DNA of 64,000 bases. It comes from Hyphomicrobiales bacterium (lineage in GTDB: Bacteria; Pseudomonadota; Alphaproteobacteria; Rhizobiales; Beijerinckiaceae). The position numbers and the translations under genes are program-made. The notes under the pieces are model-generated. The model was not told where the DNA came from and made no database searches. It saw only the letters and a program-made list of their open reading frames with translations. The DNA is taken from positions 1-64,000 of the forward strand of contig JAFAHO010000262.1 of the NCBI GenBank assembly GCA_019237205.1, written 5' to 3'. Every line of letters starts with the position of its first letter. Positions within the stretch are counted from its first letter, which is position 1. Positions 57,839-64,000 of this stretch are shown piece by piece.

Positions 57839-57906
57839 CCATTACGGCCCGCCGCAAGGCGTGGATCATGTTTCGATGATCCAATGGCCCGCGCCCGCCG
57901 TTCAAT
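57839..57906. promoter_or_regulatory. Mirrored RpoE-type promoters between flavoprotein gene and rpoE
   Basis: GGATCATGTTTCGATGATCC contains TGATCC on both strands (minus -35 at 57863-57868, plus -35 at 57877-57882). TGATCC-N18-TA is the known RpoE -35/-10 type of Rhodobacter. On the minus strand TGATCC, 18 bases, then TAATGG (57839-57844) fits well. On the plus strand TGATCC, 18 bases, then TTCAAT (57901-57906) is weaker. Both genes would be switched on by the sigma factor downstream. Confidence 0.65.
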
Positions 57907-58016
57907 CGGAGATGACCCTAGCGCTCTCTCTCCCCGGATCCTTCGACGCGCTTGGCTGGCGCGGCGTCACGCAGCGACGGCGTCGCATGGCTTCAGCCGC
58001 CGCGTCCAGGCCGGCG

Positions 58017-58598
58017 ATGTCGGATAGTTCAGAAGCCGCCAATCGCCGCGAGGATTGGAGCGGCCGGATCGGCGCAATCGCGGCGAGCCATGACCGCGCC
58101 GCCTTCGCGGAGCTCTTCGGGTTCTTTGCGCCGAGGGTGAAAGGCTATCTGCAGAGGACCGGGACCAGCGAGGCTGAAGCCGAAGACCTGGCTCAGGAGA
58201 CCATGCTCGCCGTCTGGCGCAAAGCCGGCCTCTACGATCCGGGAAACGCGAGCCCGGCGACCTGGATCTTCACCATCGCGCGCAATCTCAGGATCGACTC
58301 GCTGAGGCGGGAGCGGCGCGCCGGCGCGGTGAAGGTCGAGGAGGCGGAAGCGGAATACGAAGTCGATCAAGCGCCGCTCGCCGACGCGCGGTTCCTGGCG
58401 GCGGAGGCGGAGGCGCGGGTGCGCAAGGCGCTGAAGACGTTGCCGTCGGACCAATTGCGGGTGATTGAAATGTCGTTTTTCGAGGAGCGGCCGCATGGCG
58501 AGATTGCGCGCGCGCTCGAGATTCCTCTTGGCACTGTGAAGTCCCGCGTGAGGCTCGCAATGCGGAGCCTGCGCGGCCTTGTGGATGGATGGCAATGA
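58017..58598 (+). CDS. rpoE: RpoE-type ECF sigma factor of the singlet-oxygen class
   Basis: The 193-residue ECF sigma has sigma-2 DRAAFAELFGFFAPRVKGYL with AEDLAQETMLAVWRK and sigma-4 EERPHGEIARALEIPLGTVKSRVRLAM (in part). Its partner is the zinc anti-sigma ChrR that starts within its stop codon. This group directs the response to singlet oxygen and organic hydroperoxides in alphaproteobacteria. I favour ATG 58017; ATG 57987 is also possible. It is preceded by its own TGATCC element, suggesting autoregulation. Confidence 0.9.
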   Translation: MSDSSEAANRREDWSGRIGAIAASHDRAAFAELFGFFAPRVKGYLQRTGTSEAEAEDLAQETMLAVWRKAGLYDPGNASPATWIFTIARNLRIDSLRRERRAGAVKVEEAEAEYEVDQAPLADARFLAAEAEARVRKALKTLPSDQLRVIEMSFFEERPHGEIARALEIPLGTVKSRVRLAMRSLRGLVDGWQ

Positions 58599-59239
58599 CG
58601 ATTGCCCACCACCCCGGTGAAGACTTGCTGGCGGCATACGCCGCGGGCACGGTCGATCTCGGCCAGCGCGTGGCGATTGCGACCCATCTTGCGGCCTGCG
58701 AGTCCTGCCGCAAGTGGGTGCGCGCGATGGAGCAGGTCGGCGGCGCGCTGATCGCCGACATGGCTCCCTCAGCGCTCACCGAAGGGGCGTTGGCCCGCAC
58801 GCTGGCGCAGATCGATGAGCCGCCGCCGCCCGCGCGTCGCGCCCGGCCGGTTTGCGAGGACGCGCCCGAGAACCTGCCGCGTTTCGTCAAGGCTTATGAA
58901 TTCGGCCGCTGGCGCCAGGTCGCGCCGCGCATCGCCATGCGGCCGATCCGGCTGCCCGAACCGGGCCCGACGCGGGTGTTCCTGTTGAAGGCGGGCGCGG
59001 GAACGAAGCTGATCGAGCATGCCCATACCGGGTTCGAGATGACCTGCGTGCTTGCCGGCGCTTTTCGGCGCGAAGGGGAACGCTACGGTCCGGGCGATTT
59101 CGACTTCGGCGACGAAGAGGTCAATCACGAGCCCCACATCGAGCGGGGCGACGATTGCGTGTCGCTCGTGGCCATGCAGGGGGAGCTGCGCTGGCAGGGG
59201 CTCCTGGGGCGGCTGATCCAGCCGTTCATTCGTCTTTGA
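58595..59239 (+). CDS. chrR: ChrR-type zinc anti-sigma factor with cupin domain
   Basis: The 214-residue protein starts at ATG 58595, overlapping the sigma stop as ATGA. With this start the zinc-binding residues fall at H6, H31, C35 and C38, the same positions as in Rhodobacter sphaeroides ChrR, which supports the start. The C-terminal cupin (HAHTGFEMTCVLAGAF, DEEVNHEPHIERGDDCVS) is the stress-sensing part. It holds the sigma factor inactive until singlet oxygen triggers release. Confidence 0.93.
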   Translation: MTIAHHPGEDLLAAYAAGTVDLGQRVAIATHLAACESCRKWVRAMEQVGGALIADMAPSALTEGALARTLAQIDEPPPPARRARPVCEDAPENLPRFVKAYEFGRWRQVAPRIAMRPIRLPEPGPTRVFLLKAGAGTKLIEHAHTGFEMTCVLAGAFRREGERYGPGDFDFGDEEVNHEPHIERGDDCVSLVAMQGELRWQGLLGRLIQPFIRL

Positions 59240-59255
59240 CAATCGGCCGGCGCTG

Positions 59256-60047
59256 ATGAGCCTGGCTGAACTTGTTCTTGACGCCGCGATCGCGCTGGTG
59301 AGCCTCGCCGTCGTCATGTCGGCAGGCTGGACGATCCAGCGGCAGACCGGGAACTCCGGCTGGATCGACGCGGTCTGGACTTTTGGCGTAGGCGCGACGG
59401 GGGTCGCGCTTTCGCTCGCGCCCGCCGGCGGCGCGTTGTGGCGGCGCGCCATCGTCGCCGCGCTTGCCGCCGCGTGGTCGATGCGGCTTGGCCTCCATAT
59501 CGTCAAGCGCACCATGAAGTCGGGCGGCGACCCGCGCTACGCCAGGATGATGGCGAACTGGGGCGAGAGAGCGCCCGCCTGCCTCTTTGCCTTTCTGCAG
59601 GCGCAGGCCGCCGTCGGCGCGCTGCTTGCGCTTGCAATCGCGCTTGCCGCGCATGCGCCGGGCGGGTCTCCGTGGCTGCAGGATGTGGTCGGCGCGCCGC
59701 TGATGGCGGTCGCGATCGTCGGCGAGGCCCTGGCCGATGCCGAGCTCGCGCGTTTCAAGGCCGATCCGGCGAACCGCGGCGCGATCTGCGATGTCGGCCT
59801 TTGGCGCCTGTCGCGTCATCCCAACTATGTTTGCGAATTTGCCGTCTGGCTCGCCGTCGCGATCATCGGCTTCGAGCCAAGCGCCGCTTCGACCTGGCTC
59901 GGGCTGCTTGCGCCGGCTATCATGTACTGGACATTGCGCTACGGCTCCGGCGTGCCGCCGCTAGAAGAGCACATGCAGCGCACCCGGCCGCACGACTTCG
60001 CCGCCTACGCCGCGCGCACCCCTGTGTTCTTTCCGACGCTTTGGTGA
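59256..60047 (+). CDS. DUF1295 family membrane protein
   Basis: The 263-residue integral membrane protein of the steroid 5-alpha-reductase-like/DUF1295 fold has about seven TM segments. Signatures are NSGWIDAVWTFGVGATG, GGDPRYARMMANWG, LSRHPNYVCEFAVWLAVA and PPLEEHMQRTRP. Such proteins often sit in RpoE-controlled loci and are presumed reductases of lipid or isoprenoid substrates. It is 16 bases after chrR and ends just before the AT-rich island. Confidence 0.9.
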   Translation: MSLAELVLDAAIALVSLAVVMSAGWTIQRQTGNSGWIDAVWTFGVGATGVALSLAPAGGALWRRAIVAALAAAWSMRLGLHIVKRTMKSGGDPRYARMMANWGERAPACLFAFLQAQAAVGALLALAIALAAHAPGGSPWLQDVVGAPLMAVAIVGEALADAELARFKADPANRGAICDVGLWRLSRHPNYVCEFAVWLAVAIIGFEPSAASTWLGLLAPAIMYWTLRYGSGVPPLEEHMQRTRPHDFAAYAARTPVFFPTLW

Positions 60048-60070
60048 AGTAGTAGGGGTTTGGTTCTCGT

Positions 60071-60628
60071 TTAATGACGAAGCATTTGCGCAGATAGCAT
60101 TGAGAATAACAACCCACATTGAATAAAAACTAGAATCAATGCTACCAATGAATAAGCAGTAATCCCGTTTTCAGAGTTAAAAAAAGGCAAATGACTATTC
60201 TCTGCAATTTCCCTCAAATTGAGTCTCGCCTTTACCGTGTCATGCTCCTCTCCCGTATCAGATTTAATCGACGTCTTACGAGCGGTTTGCTGACTGTATT
60301 CTGAGTACCATCCCCGCTCGTCTGCGTAAACTGCGCTAAATATCTGCGCGGATTTTGATCGACGGTGAAATAAGTACAGCATAAACACCTCAACAACAAA
60401 AACCAGCAGGGAAATTGCCGTAAGAGCAGCGGTTATTTCTAAGTCTATTGTAGTTATCGGCGAGTCGTGAGCGATAGGATAATGTATGATCATCACCAGC
60501 GCAATATTAATAAGAGGACTCAGTAAAAGGATAAAAGTAGCAGCGATTATATAAAGAGCGAGGCGCTGCAGGCTTTTCCTTATGTCTTCAATGTCTCTTA
60601 GATGAATATCATCCTTTGTATTATTCAT
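60071..60628 (-). CDS. Three-TM membrane protein of unknown function in AT-rich island
   Basis: The 185-residue protein has predicted TM helices at about 22-48, 63-88 and 156-182. A ~65-residue hydrophilic domain lies between the second and third (FHRRSKSAQIFSAVYADERG and following), probably on the cytosolic side. Codon use is AT-rich, unlike all flanking genes. It starts 21 bases after the stop of the P-loop NTPase gene on the same strand, with AGGT before the ATG. I recognise no family. The pairing suggests a membrane effector or anchor controlled by the NTPase. Confidence 0.7.
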   Translation of the reverse strand: MNNTKDDIHLRDIEDIRKSLQRLALYIIAATFILLLSPLINIALVMIIHYPIAHDSPITTIDLEITAALTAISLLVFVVEVFMLYLFHRRSKSAQIFSAVYADERGWYSEYSQQTARKTSIKSDTGEEHDTVKARLNLREIAENSHLPFFNSENGITAYSLVALILVFIQCGLLFSMLSAQMLRH

Positions 60629-60649
60629 GTGCGGACCTATTTAGATTAC

Positions 60650-61438
60650 TCACGCTTCAACCCGCGCAAAATTAGATAAAATCCGTGCGATCAGCGCCGC
60701 TTCATCACGGATTCTCATATTATCAGTATAATAGCCAGACATCCTAACAAGATCAAAGAATTGCTGGTCGTGAGAGGAAAATGGAAAGACGGACGTGTCA
60801 ATGTTCTTAGATTGCCCTAAGTTATCATAATAAGCACCTTCATCATAATACTGAAGGATGGGTGAATGCTCCGTTGGCGTCCACCAGAGGTCTGCCTTTG
60901 AGCAAACCGTGATTAACCAACGCGCGGGGCCGCCCGGCGCGCACAGGGTGTTTTTCCATTCGTCCAATAACAAGATTTCCTCATGCCTTCGATTTTCTAG
61001 AAATCGCTGTTTCACAGTATTATTCTTCGTAATAGCCCTGTTTGAAACAACGTTTCCTTCGTGATATCCATAAGATACCACGTTAATTATACCAAGGTTT
61101 GGCTCCCTCATCGCTTTACTAATGGATTGTCGCCGATGGATGGAAAACGGTTCAATAATCTGGCCTGGCGTCTCGATTATCTTCAGTTTCAATTTTCCTT
61201 TCAATTTTCCCTTTACCGATTCCGACACACGGCTCCGCATTTCTCTTGGGACGTACGGGACAAGACCGCGAAGTCGCCGACAAAAGGAGGTCTTTCCCGT
61301 TCCCGACGCCCCTAACAGAATAATAGTGTGCTTAGTGGGGCGGAGAAGGAATTCATTCATCTTCTCAAGGAGCCCCAATTCCTTTAGGAGAACTGCAGCA
61401 ACTTGTGCAACTTCTTTTGCAGTATTTGGGTCTACCAC
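60650..61438 (-). CDS. P-loop GTPase-like protein of unknown function in AT-rich island
   Basis: The 262-residue protein has G1/Walker A LLGASGTGKTS (K49-T50), a G3-like ETPGQ (89-93) preceded by hydrophobic strand LKLKII, and a G4-like SKAD (180-183) in LITVCSKADLWW, a variant of NKxD. The strand/loop order matches a small GTPase-like core. The start appears to be GTG 61438 (GGGGAAGG upstream). It heads a two-gene unit with the three-TM protein. No established name; it resembles conflict-system GTPases in architecture only. Confidence 0.72.
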   Translation of the reverse strand: MVDPNTAKEVAQVAAVLLKELGLLEKMNEFLLRPTKHTIILLGASGTGKTSFCRRLRGLVPYVPREMRSRVSESVKGKLKGKLKLKIIETPGQIIEPFSIHRRQSISKAMREPNLGIINVVSYGYHEGNVVSNRAITKNNTVKQRFLENRRHEEILLLDEWKNTLCAPGGPARWLITVCSKADLWWTPTEHSPILQYYDEGAYYDNLGQSKNIDTSVFPFSSHDQQFFDLVRMSGYYTDNMRIRDEAALIARILSNFARVEA

Positions 61439-61760
61439 GGGCCTTCCCCAGACAAGTCAAATAATGGCAAATTGTTGTGATGACGCGTCATGAAAGGCAC
61501 AAACATTCTCGTCGCGTCGAAACAGGTTCGCCGACAAAGGCACACGCAAATATGTTCAGCGAGACGCTCCGAGTCAAATGTTCGCGGGGACCCGCGAAAT
61601 GTGCTTAGGCCAGAGCGAATTCTCTGGGCCACCTGCCCAGCCCGAAGGCCTCGACCGTCCGCATGGCGACCCCTGTCTGAAAGGTCCGGTCTCCGGCGGC
61701 CTCTTGCTCTTTCGTGAGCTCAGGCGGACTGTCACGATCGAACGCAAAAGGAGGCCGGCC
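61439..61760. other. Intergenic region between the AT-rich island and hcp
   Basis: This 322-base gap separates the divergent GTPase-like gene and hcp. Base composition returns to the genomic level from roughly 61480. It contains one 12-base palindrome (listed separately) and an hcp ribosome site AGGAGG at 61750. No other gene is recognised. Confidence 0.6.
61480..61491. promoter_or_regulatory. 12-base perfect palindrome upstream of the GTPase-like gene
   Basis: ATGACGCGTCAT is a perfect inverted repeat 42-53 bases upstream of the GTG start. Position fits an operator for the divergent GTPase-like gene, or for hcp. Confidence 0.45.
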
Positions 61761-62243
61761 ATGGCGCCGATCGCGTATCTTACCGTTCACGGACAGAGGC
61801 AGGGGGACATCAAGGGCGGCGCTACTGAAAAGAGACGGGAAGGCTCGATCCCGCTGATTTCAGTCGCCTACGAGGTCGACGCGCCCGTCGACCCGGCGAC
61901 CGGCCACGTAACCGGCAAGCGCATTCATAAGCCGGTCACAATCATCAAGGTCATCGATCAGGCGTCGCCGAAACTGCTCGAGGCGCTCGTCACAAACGAG
62001 GTCCTGACCAGCGTCAAGATCGAGTTCTGGCGACCGGCCCCCGAGGCCGCCGCGCCCTATTTCATCATCGCGCTGACGAACGCGCTCGTGACCAACGCGG
62101 CCCTCTCGTCCTCGAGCGGAAGCCACGCGCAGGCGCCTGACGCCCACGAGCTCGAGGAGATTGAATTCACTTACCAAAAGATCACGTGGACCTACCCGGA
62201 GAACGGCGACGAGGCTCAGGACGATTGGGCCTCTCAATCGTGA
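61761..62243 (+). CDS. Type VI secretion Hcp-family protein (orphan)
   Basis: The 160-residue Hcp1-type protein contains AYLTVHGQRQGDIKGG, TGKRIHKPVTIIKVID, EALVTNEVLTSVKIEFWRP and EIEFTYQKITWTYPENGDEAQDDW, the conserved Hcp skeleton. Hcp hexamers form the tube of the type VI machine and carry effectors. AGGAGG precedes ATG 61761. No other type VI gene is in the window, so it is an orphan hcp. It is not followed by an obvious effector: the next genes run on the opposite strand. Confidence 0.92.
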   Translation: MAPIAYLTVHGQRQGDIKGGATEKRREGSIPLISVAYEVDAPVDPATGHVTGKRIHKPVTIIKVIDQASPKLLEALVTNEVLTSVKIEFWRPAPEAAAPYFIIALTNALVTNAALSSSSGSHAQAPDAHELEEIEFTYQKITWTYPENGDEAQDDWASQS

Positions 62244-62265
62244 AGCGTCGCCTCCACGACTATCG

Positions 62266-62634
62266 TTAGAGGCGGCCAGAAGTGGGGCCGATCAGCTCCA
62301 GGATGGTCCCATCGGGACTATAGAAGTCTTGCCAGCTGACGCCGTCCGCGGTTTGAATTTCGCCAATGAACTCGACGCCCGCATCCGCCATCACCTGGCG
62401 CGCGATGGCAAAATCATTCACCCGGAACGCGACGACCGGCCCCGTCGCGAAGAAGGCGTGGAACTCGTCCCCGGGACCATAGAGCTCGAGCAGCGTATTG
62501 TCCGCGAGCCGGAAACGCACCGAGTCGTCGCTCTGCCCCGCGACACGCACGCCCAAAACGTCCCTGAACAGCGCGACCGTCTCATCGAGGCGACTGGTGC
62601 GAATTCCAACGAAGTCGACCTTCAGCACCGTCAT
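62266..62634 (-). CDS. VOC-family (glyoxalase/dioxygenase fold) protein
   Basis: The 122-residue protein is a single vicinal-oxygen-chelate domain: LKVDFVGIRTSRLDETVALF, NTLLELYGPGDEFHAFF and QDFYSPDGTILELIGP. The usual metal-ligand spacing looks incomplete, so a binding rather than catalytic role is possible. ATG 62634 overlaps the stop of uxuA as ATGA. Confidence 0.85.
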   Translation of the reverse strand: MTVLKVDFVGIRTSRLDETVALFRDVLGVRVAGQSDDSVRFRLADNTLLELYGPGDEFHAFFATGPVVAFRVNDFAIARQVMADAGVEFIGEIQTADGVSWQDFYSPDGTILELIGPTSGRL

Positions 62635-63821
62635 GCGATGCTCCCGGAGCGGAACGCCTCGACCGTCTGCATCACGCCGCGCAGTTCGGCGAGGCCCTTG
62701 AGACGGCCGATGAAGGAATAGCCGGGGTTCATCCGCTTCATCCGATCGTCGCCCAAGAGATGGCCGTGATCGGGGCGCATCGGGATTTCGGAATCGGCGC
62801 GTCCCTCCGCGCGGCGGCGCTTCTCTTCGTGCATCACCTCCGCGACCAGCGCGACGAGGTCCGTGTCGCCACCCAAGTGCTCCGCTTCGAAGAACGATCC
62901 GTCCGCCTCGCGCCTGACGTTGCGCAGGTGGACGAAGTGCACGCGCGGCCCGAATTCGCGCGCCATCGCCACGAGGTCGTTCTTCGGGTTCGAGCCGAAC
63001 GAGCCCGCGCAGAGCGTGAGGCCGCAGGCGGGCGACGGCGCCGCGGCGAAGAGCTTCCGCACGTCCTCGGCGGTCGAGAGCACCCGCGGCAGGCCGAAGA
63101 TTGGAAACGCCGGATCGTCGGGATGGATGGCGAGCTTGACGCCTTCCTCTTCCGCGGTCGCGGCGATCTCGCTGACGAAGGCGATCAGGTTGTCCCGCAT
63201 CGCCTCGACGCCCACGTCTTTGTAGCCTGCGAGCGCGCGGCGGAAACTCGAGCGGTCGTAGGTGAACTCGCGCGCCGGCAGCCAGTCGATCAGCGTGCGC
63301 TCGAGCGCCTCTGCGCCGTCGGGCGTCATCGCCTCGAAGCGGGCCTTGGCGGCCTCGATCCGCTCGGGCGCGAAGTCGGCCTCCGCGCCCTCGCGTTTGA
63401 GAATGAAGAGGTCGTAAGCCGCATAGTCGACGGCGTCGAAGCGCAGCGCCGTCGCGCCGTTCTTGAGGCGCCAGTTGAGATTCGTGCGGGTCCAGTCGGT
63501 AATCGCCATGAAATTGTAGCAGAAGGTCTTCACGCCCGCGCGCGCCGCGTTGCGGATCGACTGCTTGTAATTGTCGATCTTCTGCCGGAAGGCGCCGCTG
63601 CGGGTCTTGATCTCCTCGCCGACGCCGATGCTCTCGACCACCGACCAGACGAGGCCCGCGCGTTCGATCTCTGTTCGGCGCTTCGCGATCTCCTCCTCGC
63701 TCCAGACCTCGCCCCGGTTGCGGTGATGGAGCGCGGTGACGATGCCGACCGCGCCGGCTTGCGCGGCGTGTTCCAGCGTGACCGGATCGTCCGGCCCGAA
63801 CCAGCGCCAAGTCTGCAGCAT
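62631..63821 (-). CDS. uxuA: Mannonate dehydratase
   Basis: UxuA dehydrates D-mannonate to 2-keto-3-deoxygluconate in glucuronate breakdown. The 396-residue TIM-barrel begins MLQTWRWFGPDDPVTLEHAAQ and has GIVTALHHRNRGEVWSEEEI, IHPDDPAFPIFGLPRVLST and TLCAGSFGSNPKND, conserved in this family. The rest of the uronate pathway is not in the window. It is coupled to a VOC gene downstream. Confidence 0.95.
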   Translation of the reverse strand: MLQTWRWFGPDDPVTLEHAAQAGAVGIVTALHHRNRGEVWSEEEIAKRRTEIERAGLVWSVVESIGVGEEIKTRSGAFRQKIDNYKQSIRNAARAGVKTFCYNFMAITDWTRTNLNWRLKNGATALRFDAVDYAAYDLFILKREGAEADFAPERIEAAKARFEAMTPDGAEALERTLIDWLPAREFTYDRSSFRRALAGYKDVGVEAMRDNLIAFVSEIAATAEEEGVKLAIHPDDPAFPIFGLPRVLSTAEDVRKLFAAAPSPACGLTLCAGSFGSNPKNDLVAMAREFGPRVHFVHLRNVRREADGSFFEAEHLGGDTDLVALVAEVMHEEKRRRAEGRADSEIPMRPDHGHLLGDDRMKRMNPGYSFIGRLKGLAELRGVMQTVEAFRSGSIA

Positions 63822-63839
63822 GGGCTCCTCCCTTCAACT

Positions 63840-63966
63840 CCCCTCTCCCCTTGCGGGAGAGGGGTTTGGGGGTGAGGGGCCGGCGCCCAAGGCTCATTCG
63901 CGCCTCGGCGCCTTTCCGCACGACCCCTCATCCGGCCGGCTTCGCCGGCCACCTTCTCCCACAAAG
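63840..63966. repeat. Interspersed palindromic repeat upstream of uxuA
   Basis: The element begins CCCCTCTCCCCTTGCGGGAG and ends CACCTTCTCCCACAAAGC, with GGGGTGAGGGG and CCCCTCATCCGGCCGGC inside. It matches the copy within ccoI (29177-29313) in order and ends. It lies between the uxuA start and the window edge. Confidence 0.85.
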
Positions 63967-64000
63967 CCCGTCGAGAGACGGGCGTCTTTCGCCGCCCTAT

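Noticed and set aside
62635-63921. Long minus-strand frame joined upstream of the VOC protein, giving a 551-residue product
   Set aside because: The upstream half lies in another frame across uxuA and is arginine-rich. The VOC domain starts at its own ATG (62634) that overlaps the uxuA stop.

Overview
This is a GC-rich window with dense gene packing, frequent ATGA stop/start overlaps and clear Shine-Dalgarno sites. The gene content fits an alphaproteobacterium of the Rhizobiales/Hyphomicrobiales. The pointers are an FYDLN-acid protein beside aroA, a DUF1236 protein, an HWE-family histidine kinase, a fixNOQPGHIS-type cbb3 oxidase locus with FixK, and an RpoE-ChrR pair. Beijerinckiaceae/Methylocystaceae relatives are my best guess, by impression only.

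Layout. 1-6.4 kb: SecB chaperone, an Nramp-like metal transporter, two stand-alone receiver proteins followed by an HWE kinase, a secreted DUF1236 protein and tRNA-Ala(GGC). 6.5-12.9 kb: FYDLN-acid protein, aroA, a Gfo/Idh/MocA dehydrogenase divergent from an RpiR regulator, an ECF42-type sigma factor with its DGPF/YCII partner, and a SIS-domain isomerase. 13-18 kb: glyQ and glyS, separated by a two-gene HEPN-like cassette, then rph and a remnant of a response regulator. 18-29 kb: a minus-strand operon (ABC ATPase, binding protein, two permeases, eutB, eutC), divergent from a MocR regulator, a D-amino-acid-dehydrogenase-like flavoprotein and a zinc alcohol dehydrogenase. This looks like an amine or ethanolamine uptake and catabolism locus. 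29-38 kb: the complete cbb3 oxidase set ccoNOQP-GHIS on the minus strand, then a FixK/FNR-like regulator.

38-55 kb is mostly housekeeping: radA, cvpA, purF (apparently starting at ATC), an OFA-type MFS transporter, a Pit phosphate transporter, an exonuclease/CBS-nucleotidyltransferase pair, an M20 peptidase, a fused folP-folK, a class IV aminotransferase, a ModE-like regulator, a cytochrome c, and trpF-trpB with no trpA behind them. 55.6-60 kb is a singlet-oxygen-type stress locus: rpoE-chrR-DUF1295 divergent from a flavoprotein and DUF1365, with mirrored TGATCC promoter elements between them.

60.05-61.44 kb is a sharply AT-rich island encoding a P-loop GTPase-like protein and a three-TM membrane protein that I cannot assign to a known system. 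Beside it is an orphan type VI secretion Hcp gene. The window closes with a VOC protein, uxuA and an interspersed repeat also seen at 29.2 kb, where it supplies the C-terminal tail of CcoI.

The strongest candidates for something undescribed are the AT-rich GTPase/membrane pair, the HEPN-like cassette inside the glycyl-tRNA synthetase operon, and the eutBC operon fused to a Pot-type transporter.
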